A stretch of DNA of 64,000 nt from G963663775 sp963663775 (GCA_963663775.1 OY760624.1:496001-560000); one strand, 5' to 3'. Shown: positions 8,446-17,477, counted from the stretch's first letter. Translations and numbers: made by a program. The notes: generated from the letters alone by a model not told the origin.

Positions 8446-9150
8446 TTACTGGTTTTTGTTGCAGATGACTGTGCTTTGCTTGCCGGTTGTAAGTTCCGTA
8501 TAGCACACATACAGCGACACCTTGTTGTCTGCATTCAGACTGCTCCAAAGCGTGTCCGCAAAGGTCTGCACATCGCCTGTCAGTGCAATCGTTTTTGGCT
8601 CGCCCTCAAAAGACGGCAGCGGATTTCCATCCTGCATATACGTGTGGATGAAGTGTCCCATACCTGCCTTCGGCTGGTCATATTCATAGAAGAAGCGCTT
8701 GCAGCAGCTCGGATCACCCTCCAAACTCTTGAGAATGGAGAGCTGATACGCACCGCTTGCCTCCACCACACCGGAAATTCTCGGGGTATAGTTGGGGCTG
8801 TCCGGCTCAAATTCACGGGTGCGCAGGGATTCTTCGGCACGCTTGCCCTGCTTCATGCCATCCCAAATGGTGTCTGTCTGGTCGCCATTGGTCACAATCA
8901 GACGTCCGTCATACAGGCGCACCGGATGATAGATGATGAGGGATGGGTCGACCATTTTTGCCGGATCAAATGCTTCTGTGCGAATGCCGTCTTCTGTTTC
9001 CGAAAAAATACGGTTGCGGCTGTTTTCGCTGCGTCCCATGATAAAATAGGCTGCTACAGCATATCGGTTATCTTCTGAGCGACCCAAAATGATGCCGCGA
9101 CCCGGATAAGCATTGGCGCACAGCTCCTGTGCAATATTCAAAACTTCCAT
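8446..9150 (-). CDS. purO: IMP cyclohydrolase, archaeal PurO type
   Basis: Closes the ring of FAICAR to give IMP, the last de novo step. The 234-aa protein has PurO-like features: an N-terminal YPGRGIILGRSEDNRYAVAA segment, NRIFSE, VTNGDQTDT and FEPDSPNYTPRISG. PurO is the archaeal-type enzyme, unrelated to the PurH cyclohydrolase domain. The start has AGGAG 5 bases upstream. It lies between purN and the separate AICAR formyltransferase, so the two last steps of the pathway are encoded by neighbouring genes. Confidence 0.9.
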   Translation of the reverse strand: MEVLNIAQELCANAYPGRGIILGRSEDNRYAVAAYFIMGRSENSRNRIFSETEDGIRTEAFDPAKMVDPSLIIYHPVRLYDGRLIVTNGDQTDTIWDGMKQGKRAEESLRTREFEPDSPNYTPRISGVVEASGAYQLSILKSLEGDPSCCKRFFYEYDQPKAGMGHFIHTYMQDGNPLPSFEGEPKTIALTGDVQTFADTLWSSLNADNKVSLYVCYTELTTGKQSTVICNKNQ

Positions 9151-9160
9151 CGATTCTCCT

Positions 9161-9787
9161 TTATTTCTCTACGTGTACGACACCCTCTGCAATGCGCAGC
9201 TTGCCCTGACAAAATTGCGACACCACCTGCGGCAGCAAAATATGCTCTGCCTGCTGCATCACACGCTTTTGCAGCGTTTCCGGGGTATCTCCATCCAGCA
9301 CTTCCACCGCTTTTTGTGCAATAATCGCACCGCCGTCTACGATTTCAGACACGAAATGCACCGTTGCACCCGTCACCTTGACCCCCTTGCGCAATGCTTC
9401 TTCATGCACACGCAGCCCATAATAGCCTTCCCCGCAAAAGGAAGGAATCAAGGACGGATGGACATTGATGATGCGGTTTTCAAACCGACGGCAAAAGGCA
9501 TCTGACAACACGGTCATAAAGCCTGCCAGTACAATCAGCGAAATCCCCTGCTGCTCCAACAACTCGGTAAGTGCCTCTCCATATGCCTGTGCATCGGCAT
9601 ATGCCTTCCGACACATGACATAGGTCGGAATATTGGCTTTTTGTGCACGTTCCAGCGCATATGCGCCCTCTTTGGAGGAAATGACGGCACAAATCTCCCC
9701 ATTTTTCAGGTTGCCGGACGTTTGCGCATCAATCAATGCCTGTAAATTCGTACCGCCGCCGGAAACCAAAACTGCGATTTTTACCAT
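9161..9787 (-). CDS. purN: Phosphoribosylglycinamide formyltransferase
   Basis: Formylates GAR using 10-formyl-THF. The 208-aa protein has the Rossmann-like start VKIAVLVSGGGTNLQAL and the catalytic region INVHPSLIPSFCGEGYYG, with the Asn-His pair and GDTPETLQKR near the end. The ATG at 9787 is the homology-supported start, with AAGGA about 11 bases upstream; the longer open frame has no support. It lies between purM and purO. Confidence 0.95.
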   Translation of the reverse strand: MVKIAVLVSGGGTNLQALIDAQTSGNLKNGEICAVISSKEGAYALERAQKANIPTYVMCRKAYADAQAYGEALTELLEQQGISLIVLAGFMTVLSDAFCRRFENRIINVHPSLIPSFCGEGYYGLRVHEEALRKGVKVTGATVHFVSEIVDGGAIIAQKAVEVLDGDTPETLQKRVMQQAEHILLPQVVSQFCQGKLRIAEGVVHVEK

Positions 9788-9827
9788 GTTTTTTTGATTC
9801 CTTTTCCGCAAATCAAGACAATCTTTT

Positions 9828-10865
9828 TTATCGCAGGGAAACGCCTTTTTCCCCCGCAATACAGCTGCCAATGATATATCCTTGCTCTCCTGCCTCTGCA
9901 ATCGCAGCCAACGCCTTATCCGCATCTTCCTTGGCAACTGCAACCACCAGACCTGCGCCCATGTTGAACGTATTATACATATCACGCTCCGGAATGTTGC
10001 CGGTCTTTTGGATGAGGTCAAAAATCTGCGGAATCGGCATTGCTGCCTTTTCGATTTCCGCACAAATACCGTCCGACAGCATACGCGGCACGTTTTCATA
10101 AAAACCACCGCCCGTGATGTGGCTGACCGCCTTGACATCTGCCTTTGCAATCACGCTCTGCAATGCCTTGACATAGATTTTGGTGGGGGTCAGCAGCTCT
10201 TCGCCCAGCGTCTTGCCAAAATCATCGATATAACGATGCACGGATTTTTCATTGATGCCCAAGGTCTTGCGCACCAAAGAATAGCCATTGGAATGCACGC
10301 CGGAAGACGCAACCCCAATCAGCACATCGCCAACTGCCAAGCGGCTGCCATCAATCATCTTCGCCTTGTCAACGATGCCGACCGTAAAGCCTGCCATATC
10401 ATACTCATCTTCCGGATAAAAACCAGGCATTTCCGCCGTTTCACCACCAACTAGCGCACAGCCTGCCTGACGGCAGCCTTCTGCAATGCCTGCCACCATG
10501 TCTGCAATGCGGTTCGGATGGTTCTTGCCAACCGCAATATAATCGAGGAAAAACATGGGCTGTGCACCACAGCAAGCGATGTCGTTGACACACATTGCCA
10601 CACAGTCGATGCCCACGGTATCATGCTTGTCCATTAGAAAGGCAAGCTTCAGCTTCGTGCCGACACCATCCGTGCCGGAAACGAGAATCGGGTCTTCCAT
10701 ACCGGCAAATTCCGGTCGGAACAGTCCGCCAAAACCGCCCAGAGAACCAATGACACCCTTTGTGAAGGTGCTTTCCACCATCGGTTTCATCAATCGAACG
10801 GCTTCGTAGCCTGCGGTAACGTCTACGCCCGCAGCCTTATAGCTTTCAGAACGGCTGTTATTCAT
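9828..10865 (-). CDS. purM: Phosphoribosylformylglycinamidine cyclo-ligase (AIR synthetase)
   Basis: Closes FGAM to AIR with ATP. The 345-aa protein shows DPILVSGTDGVGTKLKLA, MCVNDIACCGAQPMFFLDY, LVGGETAEMPG and the late ITGGGFYENVPRML segment, all typical of PurM. Its ATG overlaps the purF stop codon by 4 bases (ATGA), implying translational coupling. No purL or purQ/purS is present in the window, so the FGAM-forming step must be encoded elsewhere. Confidence 0.96.
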   Translation of the reverse strand: MNNSRSESYKAAGVDVTAGYEAVRLMKPMVESTFTKGVIGSLGGFGGLFRPEFAGMEDPILVSGTDGVGTKLKLAFLMDKHDTVGIDCVAMCVNDIACCGAQPMFFLDYIAVGKNHPNRIADMVAGIAEGCRQAGCALVGGETAEMPGFYPEDEYDMAGFTVGIVDKAKMIDGSRLAVGDVLIGVASSGVHSNGYSLVRKTLGINEKSVHRYIDDFGKTLGEELLTPTKIYVKALQSVIAKADVKAVSHITGGGFYENVPRMLSDGICAEIEKAAMPIPQIFDLIQKTGNIPERDMYNTFNMGAGLVVAVAKEDADKALAAIAEAGEQGYIIGSCIAGEKGVSLR

Positions 10866-12319
10866 AATTCGAGCTCACTTTCAAACATATTTTTCTCGGC
10901 TTGCTGCGGCACGTCAATCGGATAGTTTCCGGAGAAACAAGCATCGCAGAAGCTGCATTTTGCGCCGACTGCAATTTTATGGGTTGCCTCGAGCGACAAG
11001 AATCCCAAAGAATCTACGCCGATGATGTCCCGCATTTCTTCCACCGTGCGATTGTGTGCCAGCAGCAATTCTCGGTCTGGAATGTCGGTGCCAAAGAAGC
11101 ACGGATGACGGAACGGGGGTGCGGAAATTCGCATGTGTACCTCTGCGGCACCTGCGTCACGTAGCAGCTTCACCAGACGTGCACAGGTCGTGCCGCGCAC
11201 AATGGAGTCATCCACCATGATAACCCGCTTGCCCGCCAATGCTTCCCGCAGGGCGTTGAGCTTGAGGCGCACAGAGCGCTCCCGCTTGTCCTGCCCCGGC
11301 TGGATAAAGGTGCGTCCGATATAGCGGTTTTTAATCAGACCTACGCCATATGGAATGCCGGAATGCTTGGCATAGCCAATTGCCGCCGGAATACCGGAAT
11401 CCGGCACGCCAATGACCAAATCCGCTTCCACAGGGGTTTCCAGTGCCAAATATTTGCCGGCTTCCTGCCGTGCCAGTTCAACGGATGCGCCATCAATCAC
11501 GGAATCGGGGCGTGCAAAATAGATATATTCAAATACACATGCGGAGGACTTCGCCTGAATGCCGCAGTGCATGCTGCTCAGCACACCATTTTCCACCACG
11601 CAAACCTCACCCGGCGCAACATCACGCACAAATACGGCGCCCAGTGCATCCAGTGCACAGGTTTCGGAAGCGAAAATATAGGCGTCGCCCAGTTTGCCGA
11701 CGCAAAGCGGACGGAATCCATGCGGGTCACGTGCCGCAATCATCTTGCGCGGGGACATCACCACCAGAGAATATGCCCCTTGAATCACCTTCATGGTTTC
11801 CAAAACCGCCTGCTCAATCGAACCGGTTTTCAGACGTTCCTGCACAATGGTGTATACCAGCACTTCGGTATCATTGGACGAGCGGAAAATGCCGCCATTC
11901 ATTTCAATCGCACGGCGCAGTTCCCCTGCATTGACCAAATTGCCGTTGTGTGCCACCGCCAAATTGCCCTTGACATGGGTGATGCAGACCGGCTGCGCAT
12001 TTTCACGGCTCTGTTTGCCCGTGGTAGAGTAGCGCACGTGGCCCACCGCCATGCTGCCCTGCATGGTGTCCAAAATCTCTTGTGCAAACACATCATTGAC
12101 CAGACCGACATCTTTATGGCAGCGAATAACGCCCTTACGATTGACCGCAATGCCGCACGCCTCTTGTCCGCGATGCTGCAAGGCAAACAGTGCGGTATAG
12201 GCCTCGTGTGCAGGGCTGATTTCGGCACTGTCCGGTGCTGCAATGCCAAACACGCCGCATTCTTCATGCACCTTGTCAAACGGCAGCAGTCTTTGACTTT
12301 TTTTCATTGTAAATTTCAT
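10862..12319 (-). CDS. purF: Amidophosphoribosyltransferase
   Basis: Commits PRPP to purine synthesis, releasing phosphoribosylamine. After a 20-residue propeptide the catalytic Cys21 starts the mature N-terminal glutaminase domain (CGVFGIA). The PRPP site is VIMVDDSIVRGTT. Cysteines in CSFCDACFSG near the C-terminus mark the iron-sulfur (Bacillus-type) class. The ATG at 12319 has AGAGG 6-7 bases upstream and gives a propeptide of normal length. Confidence 0.96.
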   Translation of the reverse strand: MKFTMKKSQRLLPFDKVHEECGVFGIAAPDSAEISPAHEAYTALFALQHRGQEACGIAVNRKGVIRCHKDVGLVNDVFAQEILDTMQGSMAVGHVRYSTTGKQSRENAQPVCITHVKGNLAVAHNGNLVNAGELRRAIEMNGGIFRSSNDTEVLVYTIVQERLKTGSIEQAVLETMKVIQGAYSLVVMSPRKMIAARDPHGFRPLCVGKLGDAYIFASETCALDALGAVFVRDVAPGEVCVVENGVLSSMHCGIQAKSSACVFEYIYFARPDSVIDGASVELARQEAGKYLALETPVEADLVIGVPDSGIPAAIGYAKHSGIPYGVGLIKNRYIGRTFIQPGQDKRERSVRLKLNALREALAGKRVIMVDDSIVRGTTCARLVKLLRDAGAAEVHMRISAPPFRHPCFFGTDIPDRELLLAHNRTVEEMRDIIGVDSLGFLSLEATHKIAVGAKCSFCDACFSGNYPIDVPQQAEKNMFESELEL

Positions 12320-12361
12320 GTTAACCTCTCGCGCAACAGCTGCGCAGTCATGCAAATGCGA

Positions 12362-13072
12362 TTAGTTTCCCATCAGTCTGCGCATAATTTCCTGATACGC
12401 ATCCTCTACGCCGCCCATATCACGGCGGAAACGGTCCTTATCCAGCTTTTCACGGGTGGTCTTATCCCACAGGCGGCAGGTGTCCGGAGAAATTTCATCT
12501 GCCAGCACGATTTGACCGTCAGCCGTCTTGCCGAATTCCAACTTAAAATCTACCAAAATCACGTTCAGAGAATCGAAATATGCCTGCATCACTTCATTGA
12601 CCTTGAACGCCATTTTTTCAATTTGCTCAATTTCTTCCTTGGTTGCAAGCTTGAGTGCCAGCGCATGATAGCTGTTAATCAGCGGGTCGCCCAGCGCATC
12701 ATCCTTGTAGGAAAATTCAATCGTCGGCGCATCAAAGGTGATGCCTTCTTCCACACCATAACGCTTGGCAAACGAACCTGCGGAAATGTTGCGGATGATG
12801 ACCTCTAGCGGCACGATGCTGACTTTTTTCACCACAGTTTCACGCTCGGAAAGCTGCTCTACAAAATGGGTCGGCACGCCCTGCTTCTCCAAAATCTGAA
12901 ACATGTGGTTGCTCATAACGTTATTGATAACACCCTTGCCGCTGATTGTGCCCTTCTTTTCGCCGTTGAATGCCGTTGCGTCGTCTTTATAGTCTACGAT
13001 GACCAGTTTTGCGTCTTCTGTTGCAAAAACCTTCTTTGCCTTGCCTTCATAAAGCTGCTCTAACTTCTGCAT
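12362..13072 (-). CDS. purC: SAICAR synthetase
   Basis: Joins CAIR and aspartate with ATP. The 236-aa protein starts KLEQLYEGKAKKVF and contains KKVSIVPLEVIIRN, the SAICAR synthetase signature region, then LVDFKLEFG and DEISPDTCRLWD, all in the expected order. AGGAG lies 9 bases before the start. It is the second gene of the operon, 61 bases after purE. Confidence 0.96.
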   Translation of the reverse strand: MQKLEQLYEGKAKKVFATEDAKLVIVDYKDDATAFNGEKKGTISGKGVINNVMSNHMFQILEKQGVPTHFVEQLSERETVVKKVSIVPLEVIIRNISAGSFAKRYGVEEGITFDAPTIEFSYKDDALGDPLINSYHALALKLATKEEIEQIEKMAFKVNEVMQAYFDSLNVILVDFKLEFGKTADGQIVLADEISPDTCRLWDKTTREKLDKDRFRRDMGGVEDAYQEIMRRLMGN

Positions 13073-13133
13073 ATTCTAAAACTCCTTTTTATATGTTGCT
13101 TTTCATCGGTTCATCTATAGGTGAATGTTTTCT

Positions 13134-13628
13134 TTACTTTTGAAACTGCGTGCGTACCTTTTCATCCTTTGCTGCCACTTCGTCCGCCATGTCCTGCTTG
13201 AACTGCGCAAGCTTAGCAGAAAGCGAAGCATCTTCCAGTGCCAGCATCTGCACTGCCAAAATGCCAGCGTTGTCTGCCCCGTCCACTGCCACACAGGCAA
13301 CCGGAATGCCCTTTGGCATCTGCACCATACTGAGCAGGCTGTCCATGCCGCCCATCATCGAAGTCTTAATCGGAACGCCAATGACCGGCAGGGTCGTGTA
13401 TGCCGCAATGACACCGCCCAAGTGTGCCGCCTTGCCTGCTGCCGCAATAATCACGCCGAAGCCATCTGCTGCTGCATTCATTGCCAGTGCTTCTGCCGCT
13501 GCCGGCGTTCTGTGTGCGGAAACCACACGCACCTCATACGGCACTGCAAAGGCCTCCAAACGCTTTGCGCAAGCCTCCATCACGCTCAAATCGCTGTCCG
13601 AACCCATTACAATACAAACTTTTTTCAT
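13134..13628 (-). CDS. purE: N5-CAIR mutase
   Basis: Isomerises N5-CAIR to CAIR. The 164-aa protein has the class I PurE pattern: VCIVMGSDSDLSVM, RVVSAHRTP, IIAAAGKAAHLGG and MPKGIPVACVAV. The ATG at 13628 follows GGAGG; an upstream in-frame extension is not supported. This is the first enzyme gene of the purine operon, behind a leader with a short ORF and a hairpin. No purK was found here. Confidence 0.96.
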   Translation of the reverse strand: MKKVCIVMGSDSDLSVMEACAKRLEAFAVPYEVRVVSAHRTPAAAEALAMNAAADGFGVIIAAAGKAAHLGGVIAAYTTLPVIGVPIKTSMMGGMDSLLSMVQMPKGIPVACVAVDGADNAGILAVQMLALEDASLSAKLAQFKQDMADEVAAKDEKVRTQFQK

Positions 13629-13660
13629 TTTGTGTTCCTCCCTCGCAAGCCTTCTTTTTC

Positions 13661-13699
13661 CCAAAGAAAAGCAGGACGCTGTAATAGTTACATGCGTCC
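13661..13699 (-). terminator. Terminator-like hairpin in the purine leader
   Basis: Read on the minus strand, 13699-13694 pairs with 13679-13674 (6 GC-rich bp), then after one bulged base five more pairs close a 3-base loop. It is followed by a T-rich, interrupted tract (13661-13673). It starts 11 bases after the stop of the 28-codon leader ORF and ends before the purE ribosome site, so it is placed as an attenuator. The imperfect T tract lowers certainty. Confidence 0.6.
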
Positions 13700-13710
13700 C
13701 ACTTATATTT

Positions 13711-13797
13711 CTATGCACTTGTGCCGTAATCTGCGCCATTCAGTCCCACATTGACAACATTTTCATGCTGCATCCACAAAAAGACGCTGCGCCCCAT
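13711..13797 (-). CDS. 28-aa leader peptide of the purine operon
   Basis: A short ORF in the pur leader with a strong ribosome site (AAAGGAG, 7-base spacing to ATG). The peptide is MGRSVFLWMQHE..., ending in GADYGTSA; it has no similarity I recognise. It sits between the pur promoter and a terminator-like hairpin that begins 11 bases after its stop codon, close enough for a ribosome at the stop to cover the 5' arm. It is too well placed to ignore, but expression is not shown. Confidence 0.5.
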   Translation of the reverse strand: MGRSVFLWMQHENVVNVGLNGADYGTSA

Positions 13798-13845
13798 TAC
13801 GCCACTCCTTTCTGACAAACAAACACTTGATTCGTACTCTACTAT

Positions 13846-13874
13846 TTTATATGACCCAACCGCACCTTGCAAGC
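13846..13874 (-). promoter_or_regulatory. Promoter of the purine operon
   Basis: Minus-strand TTGCAA, 17-base spacer, then TAAAAT; an overlapping TATAAA is an alternative -10. It lies about 50 bases upstream of the leader ORF. No guanine riboswitch core is evident in the leader. Confidence 0.55.
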
Positions 13875-13975
13875 ATTTACGCATTCTTTTCAAAAAATTG
13901 TGCAAGCTGTCGAAGTTTGCAGCGAATTCCATTGCATTTTATCGCTCTTTGTCAAATCCCACAAATCAACCCCGA

Positions 13976-15148
13976 TTATTTTGGCGAAAGAATTTCTTTT
14001 TGGTAAAGCGTAGCCTCCATTTGGTGCACCCGCTCGGTCCAAGAGCACTGTGCGCCGTATGCCATACGCTGCTGCAATTTGTCTTCGTCCTGCTCCTTGG
14101 CCGCCGCATCGCACATCTGCAAAAATTCCGCTGTATCCTGCGCAATATACACGACATCGGCAAAATCTTCGACCTGCAGCGGCTCCCGTGTGGATACAAT
14201 CGGTTTGCCCGTTGCCAAATATTCATAGAACTTGAGCGGGGAAACATCTTTAGACAGCATCCCTGCCCGAAATACATTCAAGCAAACATCAAACTGTGCG
14301 ATATAGTGCGGCAATTCCTTTTGCGGCACCAGTCCATTGATGACCACATTTTTATAGTTTTGAAAGCGGCTCAAATCCACCCCCGGCAGGGTGCGTCCGA
14401 TGCAAAAAATCGTGGCATCGGGACGTGCCTTGGCAAGTGCCTCCATCAAATCATAATCAATGCATTCCTGCAGCATGCCGACAAACCCAAACACCGGATG
14501 CGACAGGTTTTTCATATTTTCGGGACATTCCAGCGTTTCTTTTTCTGTTTGCACCCGAGAGAAAATCTCATATGCCGCACCGTTTGGAATCATCTGCGCA
14601 TTGGGAGTATAGCCCGAAAGGGTTTCATGTAATCCCACCGCCGTGGAAAAAACCATATCCGACGCCGTCGCCAAATCCCGTTCCATGGCATCCACCACCG
14701 CAGGATTCCAGTGCCCTTTATAGGCAGAATGGCGGTCTACGCAGTCATACACCAGCTTTTTATGCGGAATGTGCGCTGTAATATCCGCAGAAGACGGCGA
14801 ATAACACCACAGAACACTTTCTGCATCGAATCCATGTGCCTGCATCTTTTTGCGGATGAACTTCGCCTGCCGCTTCTGATTCCATCGATTGAGCCAGCGG
14901 AATTTATAGAAAAACGGCAGCACAGGCGGCAGTGCATAGATGGTCACATTGTCCTGCGGCTTTTCTCCCGCCTTTTTGTAGGCAAACAGACGGTTCCAGC
15001 AGGTTTTGTCTTTCAGCGGTGCAATCAGAGAAATCGGCGGGTCAAAATACAGCACCTCAGCGTTGCGCAGCCGATTCATCACGTTTTGTTTGCGTGTCGG
15101 CAGGGGATGATAATTGATGGTAGATAAACACACGATTTGATTTTTCAT
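13976..15148 (-). CDS. Glycosyltransferase, family 1/GT4-like
   Basis: Transfers a sugar from a nucleotide donor, most likely to a surface polysaccharide at the inner membrane face. The 390-aa protein has a GT-B layout: an N-terminal domain with LVYDCVDRHSAYKGHW, a linker VFGFVGMLQ, and a C-terminal donor domain with LKFYEYLATGKPIVST. The ATG at 15148 follows GAGGA at short spacing and matches the start of homologous-looking sequence (KNQIVCLSTINYHP). It lies 7 bases after the glycosyltransferase-CsaB gene, in the same operon. Confidence 0.85.
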   Translation of the reverse strand: MKNQIVCLSTINYHPLPTRKQNVMNRLRNAEVLYFDPPISLIAPLKDKTCWNRLFAYKKAGEKPQDNVTIYALPPVLPFFYKFRWLNRWNQKRQAKFIRKKMQAHGFDAESVLWCYSPSSADITAHIPHKKLVYDCVDRHSAYKGHWNPAVVDAMERDLATASDMVFSTAVGLHETLSGYTPNAQMIPNGAAYEIFSRVQTEKETLECPENMKNLSHPVFGFVGMLQECIDYDLMEALAKARPDATIFCIGRTLPGVDLSRFQNYKNVVINGLVPQKELPHYIAQFDVCLNVFRAGMLSKDVSPLKFYEYLATGKPIVSTREPLQVEDFADVVYIAQDTAEFLQMCDAAAKEQDEDKLQQRMAYGAQCSWTERVHQMEATLYQKEILSPK

Positions 15149-15155
15149 AATATCC

Positions 15156-17387
15156 TCAGTTCCATTCGATTTCCAAAAGCTGCGCCGCACCACGCATATT
15201 TTCCCGCTCACGCTGCAGCAGCTGGCTTGCCGTTTCACGCACCTTTTCATCCTGCTGTCCGGACAAACAAAGGTCGAGCTGCTGCATCAACTGCTGTGCG
15301 GTAAACTCCCCAAACGGCAGGCACGCATCCACCCCAATATAGCGCAAAAAACCATCCACCTTGATGTCATAAGATAAGCCAATCATGGGGATACCCTGCG
15401 CCGCCGCAAACATCAGCGCATGCAGACGCACAGCGACCACGGCACGCATGCGGGTCAGCAGACCAATGGTTTCTTCAATGGTGCACCGCTGCCGCACTTC
15501 ATAAAAGGGGCAGCGCAGCCGTGCGGTGACCTTCACGCTTGCCGCCAAATCCGTGGGATGCTCAAACGGCAGGAACACCGGAATGAGTCCATAGGTTGCA
15601 TAGGCATATTCTGCCGCCTCTGCCATTTCCGCTGCCGCACGGTCAAGGTTTTTCCATTTGCGAAGCGCAAAACACATATATTTTCCGTCCAACGGAATGC
15701 CTTCACGCACAAACACACGGTCTATCACGTGCTCCGGTGCCGGTGCAAGCTGCAGCGCAGGGTCTGCCGACAGACGGATTTCCGGCCCTTGCACACACAG
15801 CTTGTGCAGTTCCTCGCTAGAGGTTGCATCACGCAGGGTAATCAAATCTACGCTGCTGCTGATGCACTTGGTGGCAATCTGCCGATTGCTTGGCTTGTTG
15901 ATGGGACCGATGCCACAGCCATACATCATCACACGGCAGCCCAGCTTTTTTGCGGCGTGCAGGGTGTATAAATAATAATTCAGCGAGCGGGTGGAGGTCA
16001 CATCCTGAATCAAGCTACCGCCGCCGTTGACATAGACCACAGCACGGCGCAGATGCCGATACATGTTGAAGATGTCAAACGTATAGAGCGCCCCCACTCG
16101 ATACAGCACACGGGTTTCTTTGGGACGGCGGGACAGCACCCAAATCGGTATATCACGGTCAAGTTGGCGCATTTCTTGCACGATGGCCTTGAGAATCGCC
16201 TCATCTCCTGTGTTGCCTTTTCCATACGCCCCGCAGATGACAACGCCTTCCCGCTTTGTTTCATCACGGTGAAACCGTGCCAGCGCACGCCGATAGTTTT
16301 CCTCCTGCACAGCACACATATTCTGCAGCGAAAAGGTATCGCACGCCTTTTCATACAGCCTTTGTGCAAAGGTGCGGCGCAGCGCATCATCCTGCGTCAG
16401 CCGCACAATGCACTCTGCCAGCTTGTCCACATCGCCCGGATTGAAAATAAAGCCGTTTTCCTCGGACTCAATGAGTTCGCTCAACCCGCCGACATCGGTG
16501 GAAATCGTCACACAGCCCTCTCGCACACCCTCGAGCACGGAATATGGAAACCCTTCCGAAAGCGAAGACAGCAAATTGATGTCAGACGCCGCAAAAAAAT
16601 CGGATACATTGGACACCCACCCTGCAAACAGCACATCGCTTTGCGCATGCAGCTCTCGGGTCAGCTTTTCCAAGGGAGCACGTTCTTCCCCCTCGCCCGC
16701 AATGACCAGCTTGAGGTTGGGGCACTGCTTACGTGCTTTCACAAACGCCCGAATGGCAGTGCCAATGTCCTTGACCGCCGTCAAGCGTGCCGCCATACAG
16801 CACACCACATCCTCCGGCTGCACGGCAAATTTCCAATGCTCTGCAAAATACACCGTGCGGTCAAAGGGTTCGGTTCTTGCAGTGAAATCCATGCCGTTGT
16901 AGATGCGGAACATCCGCATTGGGTCAAAGCCACGCTCTGCAAGGACGGTCAGCATCTGGTCTGCCACCGGCTGATAAAAATCCATGCGCCGCAAGGCAAT
17001 GGCATTTGCTGTACCAAACACACACTGCCGCACCGGGCTGCCCAGATAATCCAATCGATAATCGGAATGCACCGTGGTGATGACGGGCACGCCGCTTTCC
17101 CGCCGCACCATTGCCCCCATCAGATTGGCACGAGAGCCATGACAATGGATGACATCCGGACGAAACTCCCGAATTAGCTGCAGCAGTGCCTTATGCGCAC
17201 GAAACGGATTCCAGTATTTGATAATCCTAACCGGTATCCCCTGCTCCATTGCCTCCCGTGGAAAATCTCCCTCACGGAAGCTGACCAGACACACCTCGTT
17301 ATTTTTCATCAGCGCTTTTGCAAGCGACATGATATGGGTCTTTGCGCCGCCCACGTCGCCGCCACCCATCATATGCAACAATTTCAT
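15156..17387 (-). CDS. csaB: Fusion: GT4 glycosyltransferase + CsaB-type polysaccharide pyruvyl transferase
   Basis: The 743-aa protein has two enzymes in one chain. Residues ~1-370 are a GT4 glycosyltransferase (KLLHMMGGGDVGGAKTH, VIHCHGSRANLMG, LLSSLSEGFPYSVLEGV). From about residue 385 a pyruvyl-transferase domain starts (VVICGAYGKGNTGDEAIL) with YVNGGGSLIQD, MYGCGIGPIN and VAVRLHALMFA. CsaB proteins add ketal-pyruvate from PEP to cell-wall polymers, which SLH-domain proteins bind. Start ATG at 17387 fits the conserved N-terminus but has no clear Shine-Dalgarno. A clean promoter lies 60 bases upstream. SLH proteins were not found in the window. Confidence 0.88.
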   Translation of the reverse strand: MKLLHMMGGGDVGGAKTHIMSLAKALMKNNEVCLVSFREGDFPREAMEQGIPVRIIKYWNPFRAHKALLQLIREFRPDVIHCHGSRANLMGAMVRRESGVPVITTVHSDYRLDYLGSPVRQCVFGTANAIALRRMDFYQPVADQMLTVLAERGFDPMRMFRIYNGMDFTARTEPFDRTVYFAEHWKFAVQPEDVVCCMAARLTAVKDIGTAIRAFVKARKQCPNLKLVIAGEGEERAPLEKLTRELHAQSDVLFAGWVSNVSDFFAASDINLLSSLSEGFPYSVLEGVREGCVTISTDVGGLSELIESEENGFIFNPGDVDKLAECIVRLTQDDALRRTFAQRLYEKACDTFSLQNMCAVQEENYRRALARFHRDETKREGVVICGAYGKGNTGDEAILKAIVQEMRQLDRDIPIWVLSRRPKETRVLYRVGALYTFDIFNMYRHLRRAVVYVNGGGSLIQDVTSTRSLNYYLYTLHAAKKLGCRVMMYGCGIGPINKPSNRQIATKCISSSVDLITLRDATSSEELHKLCVQGPEIRLSADPALQLAPAPEHVIDRVFVREGIPLDGKYMCFALRKWKNLDRAAAEMAEAAEYAYATYGLIPVFLPFEHPTDLAASVKVTARLRCPFYEVRQRCTIEETIGLLTRMRAVVAVRLHALMFAAAQGIPMIGLSYDIKVDGFLRYIGVDACLPFGEFTAQQLMQQLDLCLSGQQDEKVRETASQLLQRERENMRGAAQLLEIEWN

Positions 17388-17448
17388 AATAATAAAACAG
17401 GAAAAAACCTGTGCCTGCCCTCTCTGTTTGAAAATGAATTTGACCTTT

Positions 17449-17477
17449 ATTATATATGATTCCCAGCTGTTTTTCAA
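17449..17477 (-). promoter_or_regulatory. Promoter of the glycosyltransferase-csaB operon
   Basis: Minus-strand TTGAAA (17472-17477), 17-base spacer, TATAAT (17449-17454). Confidence 0.75.

Noticed and set aside
7259..9150. Frameshifted or broken purH
   Set aside because: The upstream piece is PurO, not the PurH cyclohydrolase domain; both genes have their own ribosome sites and full domain lengths.
11363..12808. 481-codon open frame on the plus strand
   Set aside because: Antisense to purF and purC; no ribosome site, His/Cys/Asn-rich composition typical of a shadow frame, while the minus-strand frames carry all enzyme motifs.
13629..13870. Guanine (purine) riboswitch before purE
   Set aside because: The conserved junction strings of the purine aptamer are not present; the leader instead carries a short ORF and a hairpin.
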